Assembly (NCBI RefSeq): GCF_029867415.1
Contig: NW_026704998.1
Coordinates: 620,001 to 684,000, forward strand
Direction of reading: 5' to 3'
DNA length: 64,000 nt
Source of the DNA: Vicia villosa
Taxonomy: Eukaryota; Streptophyta; Magnoliopsida; Fabales; Fabaceae
Shown here: positions 1 to 9,484 of the stretch, piece by piece
Position numbering within the stretch: position 1 is the stretch's first letter
Layout: every line of letters starts with the position of its first letter
Made by a program: the position numbers and the translations under genes
The notes under the pieces: generated by a model
Told to the model about the DNA's origin: nothing
Databases searched by the model: none
Seen by the model: the letters and a program-made list of their open reading frames with translations, nothing else

Positions 1-1205
1 TGTGGCACTACTATCACAACAGATAGAAATTTGGTGATATCGGTTTAGGTCATATCGGAATCTCATATACCAAGTTCCTTAGTCATTCTGCTTCTTTACC
101 AGCAGCACCTAATGCTACAAACTCAGATTCCATTGTGGAACTAGTTATACATGTTTGCTTCTTGGAAGCCCATGAGATGGCACCTCCCCCAAGCAAGAAC
201 ACCCATCCACTTGTAGAGGATGAATCTTCAACATTATTTATCCAACTAGCATCCGTATAACCTTCTAACACCGAAGGAAATCCCATATATGACAATCCAT
301 AATTCATAGTACCCTTTAAGTACTTGAATACCCTAGTTATTGCATGCCAATGATGTCTACTAGGATTACTAGTAAATCTGCTCAACTTTCCAACCGCATA
401 AGCAATATCCGGTCTAGTGCTAATCATAGCATACATCAAAGAGCCTATAGCTCTTGAGTATTCAAGTTGATCCTCAGGTTTACCTGTATTTGGCATAAGC
501 TTTTCTCCTGGATCCATGGGAGTATTTACTGGAGAACAATTTTCATAATTGAACTTCTTGAGTATTTTCTCAATGTAATGAGATTGCGTAATTACAATCC
601 CCTTATTCACCCGTTTAATCTTAATACCAAGAATAATGTCTGCTTCTCCCATATCCTTCATGGAGAATTTTGATGACAAGAAAACCTTTGTTTTATCAAC
701 TTGACTTTGGTCGGTGCCAAAGATCAACATGTCATCAACATATAGACAAATGAAAACTCCTTTACCGGATGTATCAAATTTGCTATATACACATTTGTCA
801 GCTTGGTTTAGAATGAAACCATTAGACAAAACAACCTCATCAAACTTTTGATGCCACTGCTTCGGAGCTTGTTTCAGCCCATACAACGACTTAACTAGCC
901 TACAAACTTTATGCTCATTACCAGGCATTACAAAACCTTCAGGTTGCTTCATGTACACTTCTTCTTCCAAATCACCATTCAGAAATGCTGTTTTGACATC
1001 CATTTGATGAATCACTAGATTATGAATAGCCGCCAAGGCAATCAACAATCTAATAGTAGTGATACAGGCAACTGGAGCATAGGTATCGAAATAATCAATC
1101 CCTTCTTTTTGTCTGAAGCCTTTGGTTACTAATCAATTCTTGTAGATGTTTAGTGTATCATCACTATAATACTTCCTTCTAAACATCCACTTGAAAAGTT
1201 CCTTG
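1..1205 (-). pseudogene. Ty1/copia pol relic (reverse transcriptase and RNase H), cut by the window edge
   Basis: This is the C-terminal half of a copia polyprotein. Positions 83-1048 stay open for 321 codons. They show the RT motif [11 protein letters not shown] (about residue 15), [12 protein letters not shown], the active site YVDDMLIFG (about residue 103), [15 protein letters not shown], and the RNase H motifs YTDASW and [12 protein letters not shown]. The homology runs on to about 1205 (KWMFRRKYYSDDT) but a stop lies near 1135. In 1-82 the RNase H tail continues, with two expected Trp codons reading TGA. The element is therefore inactive. The tail is cut by the left edge of the window. 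It resembles the Tork-type copia lineage; the family assignment is inferred from motifs only. Confidence 0.9.
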
Positions 1206-1349
1206 AAATTACATCTTCATTGTAACCTTTTAGGAACAAATTCCACTCGAAGGATAATATGAATATTACGAACAAAATTTTATACATGAATATAAACATA
1301 TATATTGACTTTGTATTCAAAAAATTAAATAAATAAAATTTCAGCCAAT

Positions 1350-1410
1350 GTGTTGGTTCTGTTGGTAGAACAGTCACCTTTTGATTGAAGGGTTGTGTGT
1401 TTGAACCACC
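1350..1410 (+). repeat. tRNA-like sequence, possible SINE head
   Basis: Both internal RNA polymerase III promoter boxes are recognisable: A-box-like TGGTTCTGTTGG (1354-1365) and B-box-like GTTTGAACC (1399-1407). A four-pair D-arm (TTCT/AGAA) and a five-pair anticodon arm (CAGTC/GATTG) can be drawn. No acceptor stem pairs, and position 33 is not T, so this is not a working tRNA gene. It is either a tRNA-derived SINE head or a decayed tRNA. No clear A-rich tail or flanking duplication was found. Confidence 0.4.
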
Positions 1411-1839
1411 CCAAATTCCATTTTCACCACACCTCATTTCAATTTTATAAACATAAATGAAACAAATTAATTGTTAGAAAATTGATTTAATTTCATATAA
1501 TATATAATATTTTGTCTATGTTTCATCATGCTGCACTAATTACTTTTGTCTTCAACATTTATACCAAGTACAGTACGAAACAACAAATGACAAAATATAG
1601 TAATATGTATTCTGGACTTACGGAAATCTTTTCAAACATATACGCATGTATATGAAAATGTTAACATATATCACATCCCGTTTTAATTTTCAGACGAAAC
1701 GTATCAACAAGCAAATAACGGTATCTCAAAATTTAAATTATGAGATCAACTAATCATTACCAAAATATTAAACACGCTAATTTCATGAAGAATCATAATA
1801 TTATGTTTTTTTTTTTTGGTTTAATTTCTATGAGAAATA

Positions 1840-2460
1840 GTAAAGCATACCCGGATTCATAGTGACGATTTTGTTCTTGAAACTTGTCCAATTTTCCGAA
1901 ACTTTTAGTCATCTCCTTGACGGTGTTTCCTCCTCCAGCCATGATTATCAGAAAAAATACTTTGTTCGTTTGTTAGAAAAATGGTATGATAATCCTGGAT
2001 ATCTTCAAGAATCGTGTTCGTTCACTTTCCGAACAAAGTATTTCGACCCTATTCTTGTCTGGGTTCACGAAATCTTTGCGGGGATAATTCTCGAAGAACA
2101 ATCTATTTCCGACAAGAGAGAACAGATCAGAATGTAGAGAGGAAGTATATAATTTCGTATTCCAAATCGAGACCAAAAGACTCCTTATATAGGAGACCAA
2201 TAATAGAAACAAACAGACACACCTTTTCGGAAAACAGTTATGTCTGTTGGAACGGGTGCAACTATTCAAACGAATCGTTATGTCCGTTAGGAACGGGTGC
2301 AACTATTCAAACGAATCGTTATGTCCGTTGGGAACGGGTGCAACTATTCAAACGAAACGTTATGTCCGTTTCTATTATTCATATTCAATTACGCGTTTGG
2401 CTCGACGAGCGTGCACTCCGCACTACCCTAACTCGTTTCAAACTTAACGCATAATTGCAT
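1840..2460 (-). mobile_element. Probable copia LTR/leader with a gag-like start
   Basis: On the minus strand an ATG at 1942 opens MAGGGNTVKEMTKSFGKLDK, which resembles the N terminus of legume copia Gag proteins. The frame stays open only about 35 codons past a possible splice donor near 1850. Upstream lies a TATA box inside the palindrome CTCCTATATAAGGAG (2181-2195), as expected for an LTR promoter firing leftward, and then a 41-bp tandem repeat. The orientation matches the pol relic at 1-1205, so both may belong to one deleted element. I could not fix LTR ends or a primer-binding site. Confidence 0.4.
2249..2370. repeat. Three tandem copies of a 41-bp unit
   Basis: Units start at 2249, 2290 and 2331, each beginning GGAACGGGTGCAACTATTCA and ending near TTATGTCCGTT. 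Copies 1 and 2 are identical over most of their length; copy 3 has a T-to-A change in AATCGTT. A partial unit (CAGTTATGTCTGTT) precedes the array. It sits just upstream of the TATA box of the putative LTR, the position of U3 enhancer repeats in many LTR elements. Confidence 0.85.
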
Positions 2461-2592
2461 TGGCCTATAGTAAATCACATTACTACCAAAATGCATTGAT
2501 GATACTAAAATCACTAACAACTCATCACTATGGTACAACATAAATCAACACATATCTTATCTGGTTGTGTGCTACAACTTAAGGAAAATTAC

Positions 2593-3096
2593 AATAAATC
2601 GACCCAACTCGGAGAGACCTATCTTATAGGGAGCACATGAAAAGCAATACAAACAATAAAAACACCCATGAAAAATAATTATCCCGGCCCTAAGTTAATA
2701 AACAAGATAGAAACATTAAAAAGCTCCAGAAAGATGAGGTCGCTAAGCCCCAATTATTTTTTAAAATATATTTATTAACTTTACAATTTAAATAAGAAAA
2801 AGATATAAATCCTAAATTTATAATTAACAAGTAATGAAGGGAGTACAATATTTTTTAAAAAATAAAATCTGAATAATAAAAAAGATAAAAGAAAAATCTA
2901 ATAAATGAGAAAATAACATTTTTATACGATCATATATTAATGTCATCAATTTTTAATTATATTTTTTTATTAAACGATTTTTTTTATATAAATATATTAT
3001 AATAAAATCCGTGCAACACACAAGTTATATACCTAACCTCAAAATACTACTCCCTCTTAAGTGTCGTTTTAGAAGAATTTTTTTTCCTATTTAAGT
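2593..3096. repeat. Left copy of a ~500-bp direct repeat
   Basis: The repeat starts AATAAATCGACCCAACTCGG and runs to the first ~47 bp of a Stowaway-like MITE (from 3050), where the mobile-domain transposon begins. The right copy starts at 6260. The copies differ by scattered substitutions and small indels, a few percent by eye. The segment CCGTGCAACACACAAG followed by CCTAA (about 3009-3037) looks like a decayed Helitron 3' hairpin, so the repeat may itself be Helitron-derived; that point is weak. Confidence 0.8.
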
Positions 3097-6000
3097 TTCT
3101 TTACCCACCTCCCTATGGGGGTCACCCTCAGCGAAAACTCCACTTTACCCCTGCTTCGGAAATGCATTTCCGAAGTATTTTTTTTTAAAAAATTTTTCAG
3201 ACTTCAGAAGTGCATCTCCGAAAACACCAAATGGGGGGTATTTTCGGAGATGCACTTCCGAAAACACCTTTTTTCAGATTTTGGGGGGTTTCAGAAATGA
3301 ACTTCTGAATTATGCAGAAATTGTGTTTTTTTTTTATGTTTTTGGAAACAGTCTCGTATTTTTAATTAAAGGAAGACGGCAAATAAAATAAGCGACATAT
3401 AAACAGAAAAATACTAATATGATAAAAATAGTAATATATACAAGCCGATCCAAATCCAAATAATAATAGTGTGCGAAAGATACAATCCGAAAATAAATAA
3501 ATAAACCCGACCATTACTGGGTATGCCTAACCCTCTCTCCCTGGGACCTCCTATGCCGCCTGTATGCCGCCGCACGGCCCGCATCAGTGACGATCATCTC
3601 CATCACGGCGACTGCCTCTGGACCGCCCTGATGAACGACACCTCGATCCAACGCGTCCCGCCCAAGCATCTCTATCCGCTGGCAGATCGGCGGGAGATCA
3701 ATGGCGTGGTCATCCTCGGCCTGCTGGTTCTCCAGGATCTCCTCGTGTGCTGGCCTAGGAGCGCCGGGAGCGTCGGGTGTCAGCAGAGGATGTGACACCC
3801 GATAGAACCATGTGACGTATCCCTCCACACTGTGCCAGTCCTGGGTGACCCGAATGCGACGACACTCCTCCGGTACCACATGATGCTCCCAATCCTCAAT
3901 TATGGCAGTGAGCTGCACTCGGGTCACTGTGTCGGGAGCAGCCTCAAAAGGTGACCTGGGTATCATCTGCACAAATTCGAACTGCCGCATGCACCGCTCA
4001 GGGAGATATCGAACCATGGTGCTGGTCCCGCATGCCAACCAGCCAGAATATAAAGATATGCCGTCAAAGGGGACAATATGAGTGTAGTCGCTGAATGGCC
4101 TCCAAGTGACGTCATCATGCATCGTGCGGTCCAGGTACCCACGGTATGGTCCCACTGCATTGTTCCCCCTCTGGAGAACGTATCTGGCGGCCCTGGGAAT
4201 GGCATCATCGTACTCAGGATCAATGTGGAAGCCGTGGATGCGGGAGAAGTAAGAGATGACCCAGCTCTGAAACACAAACACGATAATGTATTAAAAATAA
4301 ATACGAAACATAAATAAATACGAAACAATTAAAATGAAACGTACCGTAAGTAGTGTGCATGATCCGGTCAACTGCATCGTCCTCCAGTTGGAGGCCTCAT
4401 TCAGCTTCTGGTATAGGTATGCCAGAGTAGCTGCCCCCTAGTTCCACTGGTGAACGGTGGTCAAGTCCATGAAGTGGCGGAGGTAGGTCACGTCGACGTA
4501 CCTTGCACTCTTGTCCACAAAGATCGCAGCGCCTACCACATGCATGTACCAGCACCGGAGAGCGCAGCCACGGTGATAATGTGTAAATAGGTCGTCACCC
4601 GCATCCCCGGCTTCGGCCGCCGCCACCAGGTGGTGCTCGAAATAAGTGCTCAGTGTGGTGAACCGGATATGAGGCCCACAGGTCGTGATGCACTCAAAGT
4701 CAGCAACTTCGGGCTCCATACCCAAATAGAGCGCCATCCACTCACTGGCTTCGATCCTCTGGATCCAGGAGTGGTGAAACAGCGCCCCCTGATCGGCAGG
4801 TGGAGAAGACACTACACATCATGCAAGGTGATCGTCATCTCCCCAACCGGTAAGTGGAAAGAAGACGTCTCCTTGTGCCACCGCTCCACAAAGGCCCCCT
4901 GCATGCCGTGGCTGATGGTGGAATACCCCGTCATGCAGAGCCCACTAAGCCCTGAAGCTCTCACCGCATCGTTAAACCACTCGGCAGTCTGTTTAAAAAG
5001 ACTGAAAACCTTTCGGGCGTGGTTCACAATTTTCAACGGCTCTCTCTCCTGTTACAAAAAAAAAACAAATAAAAAAGTATGTTAAATAGACCGTTAAGAA
5101 AATATTGAATAAACGTCTAAATTATAAACGGTTAAATAATGTAGTCGGACAAATTATAAAAAATACCTCTCCCTCCCAGATACGCCGAGCGACGTGCTCG
5201 TGGTAGGTAAGCAGCACAGAAGTGTCACTGGGCCCTCCCGAGTAGCCCTCCTCCTGCTCATCCTCCTCCCCGAGTAGAGGGTCAACATCCGGTACCTCCT
5301 CCGCCTCGTGGTATGGCACTGCCACCTCCTCCTCCTCCTCTCGCTGGCGGGAAGAAGATACTCGAGCCAGACGACTCCTCGATCCAGATGTAGAGGTACC
5401 CTCGTCCATCTCCATGGAAACTCGCACACGTCGTCCCCGGCCCCGCCCTCGTCCCTGTGTCGACGCCATCTGCGCCGCCGCCCGCTCGCGTCTAGCCGAC
5501 GCAATCTGGGTATCTCTACCCTGTCTGATGCGTGCTTGGTTGCCTGACATGTTCCTGAAAACAATTGAAATCGATTAATATGCGAGACAACATAAAGAAC
5601 TAAAAAAAATTGCACTTCTGATACTATTCGGAAGTTCATTTTCGAAACTGGGAATGGAGGTGTTTTCGGAAATGAACTTCCGAAACACCACTGCGAAGAA
5701 GTTTTCTGCAACTTCCATGGCAGACCCCAAAATCCTACTTCAAAACTACTTTTATTCATTCTAAACAACCTAAATAGCAGTACCAACCTAACCTAATACA
5801 GTTTTTGCAATTTCTAAACACCCTAATAGAGATTTTAATAATGGATCTAAAAATTGAAAAAATTGAAAAACTTACCAATTGAAGAGATTGGGATGATTTA
5901 GGTTGAGTTTGGGAAGCTTTTGGAATGTCTAACTGTTTGATACACACTTGCTTTTGCAGAAATTTTTGAAGAGAGAAAGTTTGAAGTAGATTTAGGGTAA

Positions 6001-6249
6001 AGTGAATGGGGGAGGGGGACTGTTTTGCTAAATCTACAAAACGCGCAGTATTTCGGAAATGAACTTTCGAAATAGTGTTTTCGGAAATGCATTTCCGAAA
6101 TAAGACAAATTTAAAAAAAAAAGGCGCTTTCGGAGATGCATCTCCGGAAACACATTTTTCTTGCATTTCGGAAATGCATTTCCGAAGTCAGGGGTATATG
6201 TGATTTTTCACTAGAGGGTGACCTAGAAGGTTGGGAAGTGGGCAAAGAA
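3097..6249 (-). mobile_element. TIR DNA transposon carrying a plant-mobile-domain gene
   Basis: The ends form imperfect terminal inverted repeats of about 80 bp. The left end begins TTCTTTACCCACCTCCC, and the right end reads inward TTCTTTGCCCACTTCCC; GGTCACCCTC, TACCCCTG and a GGAAATGCATTTCC palindrome follow on both sides. Further palindromes of that kind fill the subterminal regions (about 3154-3310, 5615-5690, 6050-6186). The possible flanking duplication TTTTCCTAT/TTTCCCTAT is imperfect. The 3.5-5.55 kb core is clearly GC-richer than its surroundings and holds one decayed gene. No DDE transposase is present, so it would be non-autonomous. Mutator-like affiliation is inferred. Confidence 0.75.
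3514..5550 (-). pseudogene. Plant mobile domain (MAIN/PMD-like) gene, broken
   Basis: Minus-strand gene with three recognisable exons. Exon 1 (5550 to about 5168) begins MSGNQARIRQGRD and has Arg/Gly-rich and acidic stretches; the donor is GAG|GTATTT. Exon 2 (about 5054-4344) contains the family signatures FVERWHKETSSFHLPVGEMT and AATLAYLYQKLNEASNWRTM. Exon 3 (4269-3514, after a TTTCAG acceptor) contains SWVISYFSRIHGF and a long C-terminal tail. The set matches proteins annotated as serine/threonine phosphatase 7 long-form homologues, whose domain is the plant mobile domain. Damage: a TAG at about 4812, a frameshift near 4770-4800, and an in-frame TAG at about 4438 where a Trp codon is expected. 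Molecular function is unknown; the domain occurs in host genes and in transposons. Confidence 0.8.
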
Positions 6250-6259
6250 TTTTCCCTAT

Positions 6260-6766
6260 AATAAATCGACCCAACTCGGAGAGACTTATCTTATAGAGAG
6301 CATATGAAAAGCAATACAACCAATAAAAACACCCATGAAAAATAATTATCCCGGCCCTAAGTTAATAAACAAGATAGAAACATTAAAAAGCTCCGGAAAG
6401 ATGAGGTCGCTAAGCCCCAATTATTTTTTAAAATATATTTATTAACTTTACAATTTAAATAAGAAAAAGATATAAATTCCTAAATTTATAACTAACAAGT
6501 AATGATGGGAATACAATATTTAAAAAAAGTAAAATTTGAATAATAAAAAAAATAAAAGAGAAATCTAATAAATGAAAAAATAACATTTTTATACGATCAT
6601 ATATTAATGTCATCAATTTTTAATTATATTTTTTTATTAAACGAATTTTTTTATATAAATATATTATAATAAAATCTGTGCAACACAGAAGTTATATACC
6701 TAACCTCAAAATACTACTCCCTCTTAAGTGTCGTTTTAGAAGATTTTTTTTCCTATTTAAGTGTCA
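6260..6766. repeat. Right copy of the ~500-bp direct repeat
   Basis: It matches 2593-3096, starting 10 bp after the right end of the mobile-domain transposon. Unlike the left copy it continues without a break into a complete Stowaway MITE. It has no TG...CA ends, and no primer-binding site or polypurine tract adjoins it, so it is not an LTR. Confidence 0.8.
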
Positions 6767-6985
6767 TTTTATAATTTAATGTTATAATTTGTCAATTATA
6801 CCCTTATTTTTCTAATAACTCCACCTCATATTTTTTAATTAGTTATTGGAAAAAGAGAGTGTGTGATTGAATTTATTTAGAAAGAGAAACATAAATAAGG
6901 GTATAATAGAAAAAATAACTCTAACTCCACTATCTTGGTTGAAAAACTTTATGCTAAAATGACACTTAAAAAGAAACGGAGGGAG
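6717..6985. mobile_element. Stowaway-like MITE, complete
   Basis: The 269-bp element starts CTCCCTCTTAAGTGTC and ends GACACTTAAAAAGAAACGG followed by AGGGAG. It is flanked by TA on both sides (6715-6716 and 6986-6987). CTCCCTC...GAGGGAG termini with TA duplication are the hallmark of Tc1/mariner-derived Stowaway MITEs. It has no coding capacity. A truncated copy of its first ~47 bp lies at 3050-3096. Confidence 0.85.
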
Positions 6986-7059
6986 TATAAATTTAACTTT
7001 TAAAATTATTTATCAAAATTATTAAAATTGATTATTATATTAATGAATGATTCAATTTT

Positions 7060-7905
7060 GGGTTAAATATGTTAGTGGTCCCTATAAATAAACCAAAATC
7101 TGATTTTAGTCCCTATAAAAAATTCATCTAAAGAATGGTCCTCATAAAGTTTCCCGTCCATATTTTTAGTCCTTGCCATCTATTTTGTCTAACGGAAGCT
7201 GACATGACACGCCACGTTGCATGCCACGTCACTCATAGTCGACACTGCAAAAATAACATGTTAGATTGCGGGGGTTTCAAACCTCCCTAAATTTGAATAT
7301 TTTTTCGCCATTGTTACTACCAATTAAATCGTATTCAAAGACTCAATAGCCAAAAAAAATTGTTTATGTTGGTGCCTTTCATACTCAATGGTCAGAAAAT
7401 GGCTCTTATTGATCAATAAATGCATTCTTAGAGGTGCCCTTCTAGTTGAGTTATTTCATCGAACAAGTTGAGTGCATCCACAACAGTCTCCTCCATGTAT
7501 AAATCACTTCTCATATGATACAGAAGTAGAAAAACGAGATCATTTGAATATGATGATGTGAACCTCTTAGATAAAGATGAAGAATCATGGGAAATATGAT
7601 TCACAACTTTAATTGATAATGACATTTGTAGGTAGGGAAAAATTGGAATTAAACAATGGCAAAAAAAACTCAAATTTAGGGAGGTTTGAAACCCCCGCAA
7701 TCTAACATGTTTTTTTGCAGTGTTGACTTTGAGTGACATGGCCTGCAACGTGGCATGCCACGTCAGCTTCCATTAGACCAAATAGACGGTAAGGACTAAA
7801 AGTGTGGACGAAAAACTTTAGGAGGATCATTCTTTAAAGGAATTTTTTATAGGGACTAAAACTAGATTTTGGTTTATTTATTGGGACCAAAAACATATTT
7901 AACCC
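7060..7905. mobile_element. Mutator-like long-TIR element with 9-bp target duplication
   Basis: An 846-bp element with near-mirror arms of about 250 bp (7060-7317 and 7647-7905). The termini are GGGTTAAATATG...CATATTTAACCC, followed inward by GGTCCCTATAAA-type motifs. A perfect 9-bp duplication, TTCAATTTT, flanks it (7051-7059 and 7906-7914), as expected for Mutator-like transposition. The centre has no transposase; the 106-codon open frame at 7428-7748 runs partly through the arm and is not a convincing gene. Related elements lie at 39479-39994 and 49049-49565. Confidence 0.88.
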
Positions 7906-8069
7906 TTCAATTTTTATGTTAAATAAAAGATAAAATTATATTAGAGAATAATATTAATAAAAATATTTATATGTTATGTAATTGTTATAAGATAATTTTA
8001 ATTATATAGTTTAATATTTTAATAATAAATTAAATATTAACTTTTAATAAGTATTATGATTTCCCATTC

Positions 8070-8105
8070 TAAAATATCTGTGCATCGCACGGGTCAACAA
8101 TCTAG
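8070..8105 (+). mobile_element. Helitron-like 3' terminus
   Basis: A short hairpin, GTGC-atc-GCAC with extra GC pairs (about 8080-8091), is followed 10 bases later by CTAG (8102-8105) and then T. A hairpin followed by CTRR, inserted before T, is the Helitron 3' signature. The 5' end and any Rep/helicase gene were not found. Confidence 0.45.
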
Positions 8106-8209
8106 TTAGTATTAATTGTAATTATGTTATTTTCTATTATGTACAACCACATCTTCATATTAATATACAATCATATTTGACACACAGAAACACAATTATA
8201 ATATGATAT

Positions 8210-9484
8210 TTAGAGCTGGTTGACCCACTATTTCCAGCTAAAATATTTCATGCTTTAGAGGCCACAATCGGCAGTACTGCCACCAGCGCTGTTGATCCTG
8301 ACGGCCTTGTGACAATATACCCATATAGTCGCAAACGCCTCTTCATATTGGCCAGTCCCCAAAAACTCGCCGCCGACTGCCTCTACACGCGCCCTCATGC
8401 GTCTCCAGTCTTACCCGGCATGGATCTCACACGCAACCTCTCATGCAGCACGTGACAACTCATCCGACAACCGTTTTTCGTTGATGTTCACAACCCTAAT
8501 TCCTTTTACAAAAGATGCAATAACTCATGTTGACCAACACAATAATTTTTTCATGATCATGGCACTTGTCGGACTACCACTAGAACTTGATTTCGTTCGT
8601 TACAAGATTTTATTAGGATCCATTGTTTCTAATTATGAAGCAGTTAGTGAATAATTGTCGTGCTTGACTTGACCTCATGCTTTTGGACCATTCTCTACCA
8701 CTGAATCATCTACTCTTGCTTCCCAATACCACGGTCGTGGTGGACTAAACAGAGGTTGTGATGGTCAACGCCATGGTATTCGTGGTAACTATTGCAATCG
8801 TTACAACCACATCGAAGTTGAATGTCTATAAAGGCAAGAGAACAACAACGACAACCACTGGTTATTGTTGTTGCTAAAACAACTATCACCAAAGATGTTA
8901 TTATTTCCGCCCCTAATTACAATGAGTTCCTTCAATTCAAAGTAGCCCATCAGCCATTATCACATGCCTCTGTTGCTTAGTATGATGATCATGTAGCCTC
9001 TATTTCTACATCCTCCCTTGGTCCGTAGGTCGTCCTTGACTCTGGTGCCTCTGATCATATGACTGGTAATAAATCTATTTATCTCACTTGTCTTATTCTG
9101 ATTCTTTGCCTTCTGTCACTGTGGTAAATGACTCTAAAATTAAAGTTCAAGGTTGGTTTGTCACACCCACTTCCAAACTTGCCTTTAGACTCTGTCCTTT
9201 ATATTCATGGTTTTCCTTTTAATCTAATATCTATTAACAAGCTCACTCGTATTATTGATTGTTCAATCCTTCCTTATGATAATTTTGTTTATGTCGTGGA
9301 TCAACATACATGACAGACAATTGGAGGAGGAAGGGAGTTCGAGGGTTTGTATAATCTATCTCCATCGGTGTCATGTTCTTCTATTGCTTCTTAAGACCTT
9401 ACACATCAACATTTGGGTCACACTAGCCTTAATAAAATGCGTCTTTTAATTCATAGTCAATTAGGAAAACATACTCGTCACACC
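8210..9484 (+). pseudogene. Ty1/copia relic A, left half (gag, protease, pre-integrase)
   Basis: Decayed copia coding sequence in shifting frames. It shows a Gag C-terminal segment (ALVGLPLELDFVRYKILLGS, about 8570-8630), a zinc-knuckle trace (CNRYNHIEVEC, about 8795-8826), the protease core VLDSGASDHMTGN (about 9031-9070) and the pre-integrase stretch LDSVLYIHGFPFNLISINKL (9187-9246). The frame is cut at 9484 by insertion of the Sirevirus and resumes at 18012. Many stops show it is old. The beginning is uncertain and no LTR was recognised. Confidence 0.85.

Noticed and set aside
1350..1410. Functional tRNA gene
   Set aside because: No acceptor stem and an abnormal anticodon loop.
2236..2400. 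Endogenous pararetrovirus sequence suspected from the repeats
   Set aside because: No caulimovirus movement, coat or RT motifs; the context is copia.
2014..2454. Plus-strand open frame across the 41-bp repeats
   Set aside because: Produced by the repeat; repeat-encoded peptides with no domain.
5154..5786. Overlapping open frame in another phase of the mobile-domain exon 1, and the plus-strand frame at 5308-5547
   Set aside because: Shadows of a GC-rich coding exon; the splice-consistent frame is MSGNQARIRQ.
2593..6766. The two ~500-bp repeats as LTRs of one retrotransposon
   Set aside because: They have no TG...CA ends, primer-binding site or polypurine tract, and the internal element has its own terminal inverted repeats.
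7428..7748. 106-codon frame within the Mutator-like element
   Set aside because: It runs partly through the inverted arm and shows no family features; not supported as a gene.
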